Made by a program: the position numbers and the translations under genes
Shown here: in pieces, positions 7,797-15,617 of the stretch
How positions within the stretch are numbered: the first letter of the stretch is position 1
Layout: each line of letters opens with the position of its first letter
Assembly (NCBI GenBank): GCA_946410085.1
Contig: CAMJZA010000016.1
Coordinates: forward strand, 1-54,769
Reading direction: 5' to 3'
Length of the DNA stretch: 54,769 nucleotides
From: an uncultured Treponema sp.
Lineage (GTDB): Bacteria > Spirochaetota > Spirochaetia > Treponematales > Treponemataceae
Notes under the pieces: generated by a model
What the model was told of the DNA's origin: nothing
What the model saw: the letters and a program-made list of their open reading frames with translations, nothing else
The model's database searches: none

Positions 7797-9007
7797 ACAG
7801 GAGTTTCGCCCTCAAGATTTTTGAAGGCTTTTCCATCGTCAGATGGAACGATCTCGTACGCCCCTTTGACATCGTGGAGATGGACAAGGATGCGGAAAAA
7901 CTCTTTACTGCTTATATCATAGGGAAATACGAGGAAAACAGGGGCGTCAGGGTTGACTGGGAGTGGATGATTTATGCCTCCCTGTTTGACCTCCTCCGGA
8001 AAATAGCCCTCTGTGACATAAAGAGCCCGGTGCAGCGGCTCATCAAGTCCGTGTATCCCGATGAGTTCGTGAAGTTGAACGAGTGGGTTCTTGAGCAGTA
8101 CAAGAAGCTGATGGATGACAGGGACCTGTTCAAGCGCTTTACGGTCTACATCGGCAACATGAGCGGGAGCATTCCCTTTGCCGAAGGGCAGGAGACGACA
8201 TCCCGCATTTTCAGGGCAGCCCACAAGTATTCAACCTTGCGGGAGCTGGAGATGATAAGCCCCGTCAATGAGCCGGCCCGCCTTGAGAACATCCGTACCC
8301 AGATAAACGCCGACCTGCAGCAGTACCTTGACCTGAAGGGCCTGCAGATGCTGATAACGAGGCAGAAGCCCTTTGAATTCCTGATGCGCATAGAGCAGCT
8401 GCGCTTTCAGACCCGCTGGAATCAGACGCCCCGGGTTCCCCGGACTTCGGTGCTCGGACATAGTTTCTTTGTTGCCGTACTGACGCTGCTCCTGGAGCGG
8501 GAGACCGGAGTGGCCATGTGCCGGGGCAGGTTCTACAATAATTTCTTTTCAGCCCTCTTTCATGATCTGCCCGAATCCGTGACGCGGGACATCATCTCTC
8601 CGGTGAAGCAGGCGACGCTTGCACTGCCGAATGTCGTCAAGAATATTGAGGATCAGATTGTTGCCCAGGAGCTTGTTCCCCTCATGGATGAGTTTTACCG
8701 GGATGAAGTGCTCTATTTTACGAACGATGAGTTTTCCAATCGGGTCAGGAAAGATGCCCATGCCGTTCATGTGAGCTGGGAGGAACTGAATGAGCGGTAC
8801 AATGAGGATGCTTTCTGCCCGGTTGACGGCCGTCTGGTCCGGCTTGCCGACCACTATGCAGCACTGATGGAGGCTGAGCTTTCCATAAAGTACGGCATAA
8901 CGAGCCGTCACCTTGTTGACGGACGCGCAAACCTGCTTAAGGCGTATCCGGCCGGGACCGTAATCAACGGCATAGATGCGTACCGGCTTTTTCATGGAGA
9001 AGAATGA
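7793..9007 (+). CDS. HD-domain protein (putative phosphohydrolase)
   Basis: A 404-residue protein whose C-terminal half has the HD-superfamily metal ligands: GHSFF (His about 223), ALFHDLPES (HD about 257-258) and RLADHYAALMEAE (Asp about 347). The FHDLPE wording resembles YfbR/YedE-type HD hydrolases that act on nucleotides. The N-terminal 200 residues have no motif I recognise. It is the last gene of the tightly packed series starting at cheW and a weak terminator follows. Substrate unknown. Confidence 0.82.
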   Translation: MNRSFALKIFEGFSIVRWNDLVRPFDIVEMDKDAEKLFTAYIIGKYEENRGVRVDWEWMIYASLFDLLRKIALCDIKSPVQRLIKSVYPDEFVKLNEWVLEQYKKLMDDRDLFKRFTVYIGNMSGSIPFAEGQETTSRIFRAAHKYSTLRELEMISPVNEPARLENIRTQINADLQQYLDLKGLQMLITRQKPFEFLMRIEQLRFQTRWNQTPRVPRTSVLGHSFFVAVLTLLLERETGVAMCRGRFYNNFFSALFHDLPESVTRDIISPVKQATLALPNVVKNIEDQIVAQELVPLMDEFYRDEVLYFTNDEFSNRVRKDAHAVHVSWEELNERYNEDAFCPVDGRLVRLADHYAALMEAELSIKYGITSRHLVDGRANLLKAYPAGTVINGIDAYRLFHGEE

Positions 9008-9016
9008 GGCGACAGG

Positions 9017-9035
9017 GGTAGGGCTACCGTTTTTT
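9017..9035 (+). terminator. Weak terminator after the HD-domain gene
   Basis: GGTA-GGGC-TACC (9017-9028) followed by G and six T (9030-9035). The stem is short (4-5 bp), so termination would be partial. Confidence 0.4.
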
Positions 9036-9065
9036 GCCGGTTCTGATACGGTTGCATTCCTGCTC

Positions 9066-9094
9066 TTGACAGTTTTTGCCGTTTTTTCTATACT
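9066..9094 (+). promoter_or_regulatory. Strong sigma-70-type promoter of the aromatic amino acid operon
   Basis: Perfect -35 TTGACA (9066-9071), 17-bp spacer, -10 TATACT (9089-9094). The expected transcription start is near 9100-9102, at the ATG of the leader peptide. Confidence 0.85.
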
Positions 9095-9101
9095 GCTCTT
9101 T

Positions 9102-9215
9102 ATGAAACACACTGCCCGTTGGGTCGAGATTATCAATTCCTCTACGCTGGCCTACCTTTACGTGGGCTTTTTTGCTTTTCTCAGTTTCCGGCGGAAGTCT
9201 TGCGCTGCAATCTAA
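9102..9215 (+). CDS. Aromatic-rich leader peptide of the DAHP synthase operon
   Basis: A 37-codon reading frame beginning 7 nt after the -10 box and ending in TAA at 9213-9215. It encodes Trp at codon 7, then YLYVGFFAFLSF at codons 18-29, i.e. two Tyr and four Phe in twelve codons. It lies between a strong promoter and an intrinsic terminator just upstream of DAHP synthase, the placement of attenuator leader peptides such as pheL and trpL. The same frame opens further upstream inside the HD-domain gene (from 8976), but the promoter position makes 9102 the meaningful start. No Shine-Dalgarno sequence fits, so initiation would be leaderless. This is an inference from sequence layout, not homology. 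Confidence 0.7.
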   Translation: MKHTARWVEIINSSTLAYLYVGFFAFLSFRRKSCAAI

Positions 9216-9262
9216 GCGCTGATTGTGTTTCCAGATTGATGTGGTAATGCAAGGGTCTTCCG
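9192..9262 (+). promoter_or_regulatory. Antiterminator pairing in the DAHP synthase leader
   Basis: CGGAAG-T-CTTGC (9192-9203), inside the last codons of the leader peptide, is complementary to GCAAG-GGT-CTTCCG (9249-9262): 11 bp around a small internal loop. The downstream arm overlaps the 5' arm of the terminator (9251-9261), so the two structures exclude each other. A ribosome stalled at the Phe-Phe codons (9168-9173) would leave 9192-9203 free, whereas one reaching the stop codon would cover it. Confidence 0.65.
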
Positions 9263-9284
9263 TACAGGGAAGGCCCTTTTTTTT
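9251..9284 (+). terminator. Attenuator terminator upstream of DAHP synthase
   Basis: AAGGGTCTTCC (9251-9261) pairs with GGAAGGCCCTT (9268-9278), 11 bp with one wobble and a 6-nt loop GTACAG, followed by T at 9277-9284. It stands between the leader peptide stop and the ribosome site (AGGAG, 9289-9293) of the DAHP synthase gene. Confidence 0.88.
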
Positions 9285-9301
9285 GTACAGGAGAAAATGC
9301 T

Positions 9302-10336
9302 ATGATTATCGTTTTGAAAAAGGGCGTGCAGGAAGCCGAGCTTGAGTCCTTTCTGGACGGGGTAAAGAAGAAGGGGTTTGGCGTCCATATTTCAAAGGGT
9401 GTTGATAAAACCATCGTCGGCCTGCTGGGAGATACCTCCAAAATAGATCCCGAGGACCTGCTTGCAAGTGACGTAGTGGAAAGTGCAGAGCGCGTTTCTG
9501 CTCCCTACAAGATGGCAAGCCGTTCATTCCATCCTGAAAACACGGTCGTTACAATCGGTGCCGGTCAGGCCGGCGTGACTCCCTGTTCGATTGGTGACGG
9601 TAAAAGCGTCCTGCTGATTGCGGGTCCCTGTTCCGTTGAAGGCGAGCAGCAGCTGCTCGATGCCGCCCGGGCGGTCAGGAAGGCAGGGGCGAGGGTTCTG
9701 CGGGGAGGGGCCTATAAACCCCGTACTTCTCCCTACAGTTTTCAGGGAATGGGAATTGAGGGTCTGAAGCTGCTTTCGCTGGCAAAAAAAGAGACGGGTC
9801 TGCCGATATGCACTGAGCTTATGGCGGTATCTGAGCTGGACTATTTCTCTGACGTGGACCTGATACAGGTGGGGGCGCGGAATTTCCAGAATTTTGATCT
9901 TCTGAAGGAGCTTGGCAAGGCAAAGAAACCGGTCCTGCTCAAGCGGGGACTTTCCGGGACGATCAGTGAGCTTTTGATGAGTGCAGAGTACATTATGGCA
10001 AACGGAAACGAGAACGTCATCCTCTGTGAGCGGGGCATCCGTACCTATGACAGCTACACGCGGAACTGCCTGGACGTGAGCGCCGTTCCCTACCTGCACC
10101 GGGTCTCCCACCTGCCGGTTGTCGCTGACCCGAGCCATGCCTGCGGTATCCGCTGGATGGTGCCGGTTCTTGCGCAGGCTGCTGTTGCTGCCGGTGCTGA
10201 CGGGCTGGAAATCGAGGTCCACTGCACCCCGGAGAAGGCGTTGAGCGATGCGTCCCAGCAGCTGCGTCCGGCTGAGTTTGAAGAGCTCTGTACGAAGCTG
10301 TCAAAATATGCCGCCGTTGAAGGACGGACAATATAG
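9302..10336 (+). CDS. aroF: 3-deoxy-7-phosphoheptulonate (DAHP) synthase, type I-beta with N-terminal regulatory domain
   Basis: A 344-residue DAHP synthase, condensing phosphoenolpyruvate and erythrose-4-phosphate in the first shikimate step. The first 75 or so residues form the ferredoxin-like regulatory extension seen in Thermotoga-type enzymes (start MIIVLKKG). The barrel carries [10 protein letters not shown] (about 102), [15 protein letters not shown] (about 134-148), [10 protein letters not shown] (about 190), [13 protein letters not shown] (about 240) and DPSHACG (about 277), which include the metal and PEP ligands. AGGAG at 9289-9293 precedes the ATG. Expression is probably set by the attenuator just upstream. 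The prephenate dehydrogenase gene follows without a gap. Confidence 0.96.
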   Translation: MIIVLKKGVQEAELESFLDGVKKKGFGVHISKGVDKTIVGLLGDTSKIDPEDLLASDVVESAERVSAPYKMASRSFHPENTVVTIGAGQAGVTPCSIGDGKSVLLIAGPCSVEGEQQLLDAARAVRKAGARVLRGGAYKPRTSPYSFQGMGIEGLKLLSLAKKETGLPICTELMAVSELDYFSDVDLIQVGARNFQNFDLLKELGKAKKPVLLKRGLSGTISELLMSAEYIMANGNENVILCERGIRTYDSYTRNCLDVSAVPYLHRVSHLPVVADPSHACGIRWMVPVLAQAAVAAGADGLEIEVHCTPEKALSDASQQLRPAEFEELCTKLSKYAAVEGRTI

Positions 10337-10351
10337 GTGTCGGGGTGCTGT

Positions 10352-11257
10352 ATGGACGGGAAAACTGAAAGGCGGCGGCTGCAGGATCTGACCTATGGTA
10401 TCGTTGGTCTGGGAATCATGGGAGGTTCGATTGCCAAGGCAATCCGTGAGAATATCCTTTCGATGAGCGGGGCGGCGGGCAGGGTCCTTGCCTGCAACCG
10501 GAGTACGGCATGCCTGTTTCAGGCAAAGGCGGAAGGTGTCGTTGACCGGACTTTTACGAGCGATGCGGTGCGCTGCATGCTCTCAGACTGTGATGTCGTG
10601 TTCATCTGCCTGTATCCCCATGCGACGCTCGATTTTCTTGCGCAGAACAGGGATGCCTTTAAGAGCGGGGCAATCGTTACCGACATCAGCGGTGTCAAGG
10701 GAATTTTTGAGGAACGGCTGCCTTCCCTGCTCCGTCAGGACGTTGACTTTATCATCGGCCACCCGATGGCAGGCGGTGAGAAGGAGGGCTATGCGGCTTC
10801 ATCCGCGAAGTTCTTCATTCAGCACAACTATATCCTCCTGCCGCAGCCCTTCAACCGGGCTGAGAACCTGCAGCTGATGCGCGACCTTGTGACGGCGATG
10901 GGCTTTACCCGCATTACGGAAACTGACTGCCGGACCCATGACTACAAGATTGGCTTCACGTCCCAGCTCTGTCACGTTATTGCGTCTGCCCTCGTTGAGA
11001 GTGCAGAGGACGAAGGAATAACGGCGTTCGGCGGCGGCAGTTTTGAGGATCTGACCCGGATTGCAATGATCAATGCCCCCCTGTGGACGGAGCTGTTCGT
11101 GTCGAACCGGGAGAAGCTTGTCGGACACATTGACCGCTTCATGGCACGGATGACGGAATTCAGGAACCTGATAGATGCGAGTGATACGGATGGACTCAAG
11201 GCCCTGCTCGAAGATACCCGCGAACGCCGCGTGCGGATGGGGACGATCCGCAGTTAG
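10352..11257 (+). CDS. tyrA: Prephenate dehydrogenase
   Basis: About 301 residues. It oxidatively decarboxylates prephenate to 4-hydroxyphenylpyruvate on the tyrosine branch. The N-terminal Rossmann motif GLGIMGGSIAKAIRE binds NAD(P); the family signature GHPMAGGEKEGYAAS lies near residue 135, followed by helical dimerisation segments. ATG 10352 is preferred; a GTG at 10337, directly after the DAHP synthase stop, would add five residues and cannot be excluded. Co-transcription with DAHP synthase is very likely. Confidence 0.94.
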   Translation: MDGKTERRRLQDLTYGIVGLGIMGGSIAKAIRENILSMSGAAGRVLACNRSTACLFQAKAEGVVDRTFTSDAVRCMLSDCDVVFICLYPHATLDFLAQNRDAFKSGAIVTDISGVKGIFEERLPSLLRQDVDFIIGHPMAGGEKEGYAASSAKFFIQHNYILLPQPFNRAENLQLMRDLVTAMGFTRITETDCRTHDYKIGFTSQLCHVIASALVESAEDEGITAFGGGSFEDLTRIAMINAPLWTELFVSNREKLVGHIDRFMARMTEFRNLIDASDTDGLKALLEDTRERRVRMGTIRS

Positions 11258-11283
11258 GAACGGCGGACGGAGGCTGGTGAGCA

Positions 11284-12438
11284 ATGGATGCGTATATTGT
11301 CAGGCAGTGCAGGAAGATAACGACTCCCATTTTCTTCGGATATATTGCGATAGGAATTCCCTTCGGCGTCATGATCGTACAGGCAGGCTATCCCTGGTGG
11401 ATGAGCCTGTTCATGAGCCTCGTGATGTATTCCGGTGCCGGTCAGTACGTTGCTGCCGGACTGCTGGGGGCAGGGGCGGGGGTGCTTGAGATTGTCCTGA
11501 CCGAATTTTTCGTCAATATACGGCATATCGTCTACGGCCTGTCCCTCCTCGAAAAGACAAGAAAGGTCGGACGGTGGAAGCTTCCGATTGTCTTCACGCT
11601 GACCGATGAGACCTATGCCGTACTGACTGCAACCGACATTCCGCCGGGGGTGCCGGCCGGTCCCTTTCTGGGGATAATCGGTCTCCTGGACTTCATGTAC
11701 TGGACGCTGGGCTGCGTTCTCGGGGCAATAGCCTGTTCTTTCCTCGCTGCATACGGGCTTTCGGACTGTCTGCAGGGGGTGGATTTTGCCTTGACCTCAC
11801 TGTTTGTGATAATCCTCGTATCCCAGCTGCAGGCTTCGGGGGATTTTATTCCGCCGCTCACCGGCATTCTGTCCAGCCTCGCTTCGGTATTCCTGTGGAA
11901 GGGAGGGCTGCTTGCCCCATCAAACATCATATTTGTGGCGATTATCCTCGGCATAAACGCAATCCTGTTCATCAGGGGGAGGTCCTTTGCGGTGGGCGGA
12001 GGTCGGCAGTGCCTTGTTTTTGTGCTTTTTGTCCTGCTGAGCCTCGCTGTTGCCGTACTGCTGGTCGCCATGCAGCTCTGCGGGGGAGGGGAAGCGCGTC
12101 CTGCTGCGGCAGGCAACTCGGGCATGGCTGTTGCCCTTGCTGCGTCCCTGATATCCGGGACAGTGATATTCTGCGAGCGCCTTTTTCCGTTTGCCCTTTT
12201 TTCCCGGCGGAATCCGCCGCCCGTCGTCCAGTTCATTGCCCGGTATATACCTTCCATGGTTATCGCAATCCTTGTCGTGTACAGCCTGAAAGATCTGGAC
12301 CTTCGGTTCTTCCCCTTTGGAATCCCTGCTTTTGCGGGTATTGCGGCGACTTTACTCTTGAATTTAGTTTTTAAGAACTATATGCTTACGATATTCGGTT
12401 CGACGGCGCTTTTCATGGTTTTAAGCCGTCTGCTGTAG
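11284..12438 (+). CDS. azlCD: AzlC-AzlD fusion, branched-chain amino acid exporter
   Basis: A 384-residue membrane protein. Residues about 10-230 are an AzlC domain (FFGYIAIGIPFGVMIVQAGY, VMYSGAGQYVAAGLL, FFVNIRHIVYGLSLL, FTLTDETYAVLT). Residues about 280-384 are an AzlD domain (CERLFPFALF, FIARYIPSMVIAILVVYSL, then two hydrophobic segments). In most bacteria these are two separate genes that together export branched-chain amino acids or their analogues; here they are one chain joined by an Ala/Gly-rich hydrophobic stretch. It lies 26 bp after tyrA in an aromatic operon, so export of an aromatic compound is possible but unproved. Confidence 0.88.
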   Translation: MDAYIVRQCRKITTPIFFGYIAIGIPFGVMIVQAGYPWWMSLFMSLVMYSGAGQYVAAGLLGAGAGVLEIVLTEFFVNIRHIVYGLSLLEKTRKVGRWKLPIVFTLTDETYAVLTATDIPPGVPAGPFLGIIGLLDFMYWTLGCVLGAIACSFLAAYGLSDCLQGVDFALTSLFVIILVSQLQASGDFIPPLTGILSSLASVFLWKGGLLAPSNIIFVAIILGINAILFIRGRSFAVGGGRQCLVFVLFVLLSLAVAVLLVAMQLCGGGEARPAAAGNSGMAVALAASLISGTVIFCERLFPFALFSRRNPPPVVQFIARYIPSMVIAILVVYSLKDLDLRFFPFGIPAFAGIAATLLLNLVFKNYMLTIFGSTALFMVLSRLL

Positions 12439-12494
12439 GGGAGGGGCGCCGGCAGGGATCTGGTGAAAGACGGCGTAAACTTTGCCTAAACCAT

Positions 12495-12523
12495 TTGACA
12501 AACTGTGAATATGGAAATATAAT
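12495..12523 (+). promoter_or_regulatory. Consensus sigma-70 promoter upstream of flaA
   Basis: Perfect TTGACA (12495-12500), 17-bp spacer and perfect TATAAT (12518-12523). Start of transcription is expected at about 12530, at or next to the ATG of a small reading frame (12531). Confidence 0.9.
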
Positions 12524-12530
12524 GAACGCT

Positions 12531-12647
12531 ATGATAGCTCTGATATCCCGATATTTTCTGCAAGGGGAAAAGGTGGGGAAATTTGAGTTTCATGACGATA
12601 AGAAAAACAAAGGTGTTTTCCAGTTCATAAAGACGGGGGAACAGTGA
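12531..12647 (+). CDS. Candidate small leaderless ORF upstream of flaA
   Basis: A 38-codon frame starting 7 nt after the TATAAT box and ending TGA 16 nt before the flaA start. The peptide has a hydrophobic start (MIALISRYFL) and a charged rest (KFEFHDDKKNK). No Shine-Dalgarno sequence could fit, so it would be translated as a leaderless message. The flaA ribosome site (CAAGGAG) lies just after its stop, which would allow coupling. I recognise no homologue; it may be chance. Confidence 0.35.
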   Translation: MIALISRYFLQGEKVGKFEFHDDKKNKGVFQFIKTGEQ

Positions 12648-12663
12648 TTTCAAGGAGATTTGA

Positions 12664-13389
12664 ATGAAAAAGGGCGTAGTCATTTTGGGAAGCCTTGTCG
12701 CGCTTGCATTCTGCCTTCCAGCAGTAGCTCAGCCAAGCACGAGGGCCGTAGAGACAATCGTTATCGATAACTTCGATACACCGGATAATATGGGGTGGAC
12801 ATGGGATGTCCAGGCCAGCCGTTTCATTTCTGATGGGTATCCTATCATTAAGTCATTCGACGGAATGCCTAATTCCCTCACGCCGTACCACAAAGATACT
12901 GATCCGAAGGCTCAGGTTCTTGGAGTGAAGGTTGCTTACGACCGCAAGGGTGACAACTGGTTCGAAGTATTCCCGAAGGATGCAAGCGGTTCTATCCACG
13001 AGATTCCGTTTGTCGGAACGGTAACTCAGATTGACTTCTGGGTCTGGGGTGCGAACTATAACTATACGCTTGAGGCTCTTGTCCGCGATTCTGACGGAGT
13101 TGTTCGTGTTCTGAACTGCGGCAGCCTGTTGTTCCAGGGCTGGCGGAATATCGTCATTAATGTTCCCGGCTACATCAAGCAGCATTCACATCTGCGCAAT
13201 GGCCGCCCGAATCTGACCTTCATCGGATTCAGGGTCCGTTCCGCTGCCAACGAGGCTGTTGACAACTACGTGATTTACTTTGACCAGCTCAAGTACACGA
13301 CGAACACCCTGTCCAATATTTACGACGGCTATGTGCTGCGCAATGCTGATTTCGGTGACGCAAAGCCCAATAGCGCTGACGGACAGTAA
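12664..13389 (+). CDS. flaA: Flagellar filament outer layer protein FlaA
   Basis: A 241-residue FlaA family protein, part of the sheath around the FlaB core of the periplasmic flagella of spirochaetes. Residues 1-22 are a cleavable signal peptide (MKKGVVILGSLVALAFCLPA, ending VAQ), consistent with export by the general secretory route. Typical FlaA features follow: VIDNFDTPDNMGWTWDV, KVAYDRKGDNWFEVFP, IDFWVWGANYNYTLE and IYFDQLKY. A strong AAGGAG precedes the ATG. A second flaA follows 38 bp later, so both are probably on one transcript from the promoter at 12495. Confidence 0.95.
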   Translation: MKKGVVILGSLVALAFCLPAVAQPSTRAVETIVIDNFDTPDNMGWTWDVQASRFISDGYPIIKSFDGMPNSLTPYHKDTDPKAQVLGVKVAYDRKGDNWFEVFPKDASGSIHEIPFVGTVTQIDFWVWGANYNYTLEALVRDSDGVVRVLNCGSLLFQGWRNIVINVPGYIKQHSHLRNGRPNLTFIGFRVRSAANEAVDNYVIYFDQLKYTTNTLSNIYDGYVLRNADFGDAKPNSADGQ

Positions 13390-13427
13390 TCGACGGAAGG
13401 ACATAAACTATAAGGCGGTAATTAGAG

Positions 13428-14174
13428 ATGAAAAAGATTTATTTTGCTTTTTTGGCAGCAGCCGTTGTGACGTCTGGAGTTGTTTTTGCTCAGGCTCAGT
13501 CTGGTGCAAGCGGTAATACCAGCATTTCCGATCCCGACGCATCTTCAATCGGAAACGACTCAACCCGTGAGGCACTCCGTGAGGTCAGCGTTGACCGTTT
13601 TGAGCGCGAAGGCTTCTGGAATGTCCATGCGTCACCTGACTATGGTGTCATTACCGGTCGTCTTTTTGAGGGAAGCCCTGATGCAAAGGAGCCCCTCAAT
13701 GATGCTGGAAACCAGGAGATGCAGGATACGCATGTCTATGGTGTTAAGATGGAGTTCTTCAAGCGCGGAGTGAATTCATTCTACGTAAGGGCAGCCCGTC
13801 CGATTCCGATCGAGGGTGTTACCAAGACGGTTTCTGTCTGGGCTTGCGGACGCAACATGAGCCATGAGCTGTGGCTCCTTGTCCAGGACTATAACGGACA
13901 CAACTTTGAGCTGTGGATGGGAGCACTTGATTTCTCCGGTTGGAAGAAAATTACGGTTGCCATTCCTCCGACGCCCGATGGAGTTCACGGCATTGTCCAG
14001 CAGAGCGTTTATCACGGTGACAAGCCGGGACTCCGCATCCTCGGATTCCGTGTTGACTGCGCTCCGATGGAAGCTCAGGGATCCTTCTTCATGTATCTGG
14101 ATGATTTGAGGGCTGTTACTGACCTCTATGATTCCGAGAACAGGGATGAGGATGACATGATGGATAACTGGTAA
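13428..14174 (+). CDS. flaA: Flagellar filament outer layer protein FlaA, second copy
   Basis: A 248-residue FlaA paralogue with signal peptide (MKKIYFAFLAAAVVTSGVVFA, cut near residue 21-23). It shares the layout of its neighbour: VKMEFFKRGVNSFYVRAARP, VSVWACGRNMSHELWLLV, LDFSGWKKITV, LRILGFRVDC and FMYLDDLRAVTD. The tail is acidic (ENRDEDDMMDNW). Treponemes commonly carry two or more divergent FlaA proteins in one sheath. A strong terminator follows at 14201. Confidence 0.94.
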   Translation: MKKIYFAFLAAAVVTSGVVFAQAQSGASGNTSISDPDASSIGNDSTREALREVSVDRFEREGFWNVHASPDYGVITGRLFEGSPDAKEPLNDAGNQEMQDTHVYGVKMEFFKRGVNSFYVRAARPIPIEGVTKTVSVWACGRNMSHELWLLVQDYNGHNFELWMGALDFSGWKKITVAIPPTPDGVHGIVQQSVYHGDKPGLRILGFRVDCAPMEAQGSFFMYLDDLRAVTDLYDSENRDEDDMMDNW

Positions 14175-14200
14175 TCAGTTGAAATCAGTTGTTTCGTGAT

Positions 14201-14232
14201 AAAAAAGACCGCAGTGTGCTGCGGTCTTTTTT
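14201..14232. terminator. Rho-independent terminator after the flaA genes
   Basis: AAAAAAGACCGCAG (14201-14214), loop TGTG, CTGCGGTCTTTTTT (14219-14232): a perfect 14-bp inverted repeat with A and T runs on both sides. Confidence 0.95.
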
Positions 14233-14308
14233 ATTTCCGGTCATTCTGCATTATGTGACAGGCATCTGTGCCGGGGCAGGTGTTTTGCATCTTTCTCTAC
14301 AAATCCTC

Positions 14309-14336
14309 TAAAATCTTCTCAAGTAAATGCCGATAA
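14309..14336 (+). promoter_or_regulatory. Sigma-28 (FliA)-like promoter at flgB
   Basis: TAAA (14309-14312), 16-bp spacer and a full-length GCCGATAA (14329-14336), the sigma-28 -10 consensus known from enteric flagellar genes (usual spacing 15). Only 7 nt separate it from the flgB ATG, and no ribosome site lies between. Confidence 0.55.
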
Positions 14337-14343
14337 CAGTAAT

Positions 14344-14772
14344 ATGGGAATGAACAGTTTTGTAAATTCAGTGAACCTGCTCCATCGTGAGCTTGACGTG
14401 GAAAGCCTCCGCTATCAGGTAACGGCGAACAATATCGCAAACAGCGAGGTGCCGAACTATAAGCGGCAGAGCGTCAACTTCGAAAGTGAGCTTGAGCGGG
14501 CTTTTGCTTCACGCGACAATGAACACAATTCTTTCAAAATGCAGACCTCCGATCCGCGCCACATCGAAAGTGAACAGCCGCGGGACTGGATGAAAGTAGA
14601 GCCCCGTCGTGTTACTGATTATACAACAGTTTCCAAGGCAAACGGTAACAATGTTGATGCAGAGGAAGAGGCGATGAACCTTGTTCAGATTCAGATGCAG
14701 TATGCATTGCTGACCAGGCTGGAAAGTTTCCAGTTTAACCAGATAGATATGGCGATGAAGTCGATTCGTTAG
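14344..14772 (+). CDS. flgB: Flagellar basal-body rod protein FlgB
   Basis: A 142-residue proximal rod protein. It has the rod/hook family start (LHRELDVESLRYQVTANNIANSEVPNYKR, given here in part: ANNIANSEVPNYKR near residue 30), in which ANNIAN is diagnostic, and a C-terminal helix (MNLVQIQMQYALLTRLESF) that packs in the rod. First gene of the operon flgB-flgC-fliE. ATG at 14344 or 14350 is possible; neither has a Shine-Dalgarno sequence. Confidence 0.95.
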   Translation: MGMNSFVNSVNLLHRELDVESLRYQVTANNIANSEVPNYKRQSVNFESELERAFASRDNEHNSFKMQTSDPRHIESEQPRDWMKVEPRRVTDYTTVSKANGNNVDAEEEAMNLVQIQMQYALLTRLESFQFNQIDMAMKSIR

Positions 14773-14791
14773 GGAAACGGAGGAATAGAAT

Positions 14792-15250
14792 ATGGGTCTT
14801 TTTACCAGCATCAACATTGCAGCTACGGGAATGAGCGCTGAGCGCCTGAGGACGGATGTTATAAGCAATAATATCGCCAATGCCAGCTCAACGAGAACGC
14901 AGGACGGCGGTCCGTACCGGAAGCAGACGGTGATTTTTGAGCCCATAGCCTCTGAAAAGCCGACCTGGCGTTTCCCGTTCGTTGATGCAGACCAGGATAA
15001 TGGTCCCGGGAAGGGAGTTCGGGTCCGTGAGATTATTAAGGATGAGACCCAGGGACGCATGGTTTATGATCCGAGCAATCCTGACGCCATCAAGTCCGGT
15101 CCGAACAAGGGATATGTCGAGTATCCGAATGTGAATATTGTAAATGAAATGGTTGACATGATCAGTGCCAACCGGGCCTATGAGGCTAACAGTTCGGTCA
15201 TTGAGGGCAGTAAGGACATGTTCTCTGCTGCTTTGAATATTGCTCAGTAG
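14792..15250 (+). CDS. flgC: Flagellar basal-body rod protein FlgC
   Basis: A 152-residue rod protein beginning MGLFTSINIAATGMSAERLR with the family motif VISNNIANASSTRTQDGGPYR (shown in part: SNNIANASSTR) and ending with the usual MVDMISANRAYEANSSVIEG. AACGGAGGAAT gives a strong ribosome site. It lies 19 bp after flgB. Confidence 0.96.
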   Translation: MGLFTSINIAATGMSAERLRTDVISNNIANASSTRTQDGGPYRKQTVIFEPIASEKPTWRFPFVDADQDNGPGKGVRVREIIKDETQGRMVYDPSNPDAIKSGPNKGYVEYPNVNIVNEMVDMISANRAYEANSSVIEGSKDMFSAALNIAQ

Positions 15251-15265
15251 GGAAGGGACAGATAA

Positions 15266-15607
15266 ATGGAACTGACGATTGGAAGCCTTGAGCTGAACAG
15301 GACACATCCTGCTCACCTGGGAACAAAGGCTCTCGGCGTGACGGATGCTTTCGGGGGAAAGGAAAAGGATGCCGTTTCATCTTCTTCCGGCTCTTTTGAA
15401 AGCTTCCTGCTCGATGCAATGGAAAAGCTTAATACTCAGCAGACAGATGTCGATAAGTTGGGAGAGAAGCTGATAACGGATCCTGACAGCGTGGACATTC
15501 ACGATGTTACGATAGCAATGGCAAAGGCCCAGATGTCCTTGACTCTGGCACAGACGGTTGTTGACCGTGTGATAACCGGCTGGACGAATCTTTCTCAGAC
15601 GAGATAG
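15266..15607 (+). CDS. fliE: Flagellar hook-basal body complex protein FliE
   Basis: A 113-residue protein linking the MS ring to the rod. The C-terminal half is recognisable FliE: SFESFLLDAMEKLNTQQTDV, PDSVDIHDVTIAMAKAQMSL and TVVDRVITGW. It starts 15 bp after flgC. After it comes a 125-bp gap with a promoter-like box and a hairpin before fliF. Confidence 0.93.
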   Translation: MELTIGSLELNRTHPAHLGTKALGVTDAFGGKEKDAVSSSSGSFESFLLDAMEKLNTQQTDVDKLGEKLITDPDSVDIHDVTIAMAKAQMSLTLAQTVVDRVITGWTNLSQTR

Positions 15608-15617
15608 CAATTTGGAC

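Noticed and set aside
8976..9215. 79-residue frame starting inside the HD-domain gene
   Set aside because: Its upstream half overlaps another gene and lies before the promoter at 9066; only the part from 9102 is kept, as a leader peptide.
9095..9300. T-box riboswitch before the DAHP synthase gene
   Set aside because: No T-box consensus (AGGGTGGNACCGCG-like) and no Stem I features; the leader-peptide model explains the structures better.
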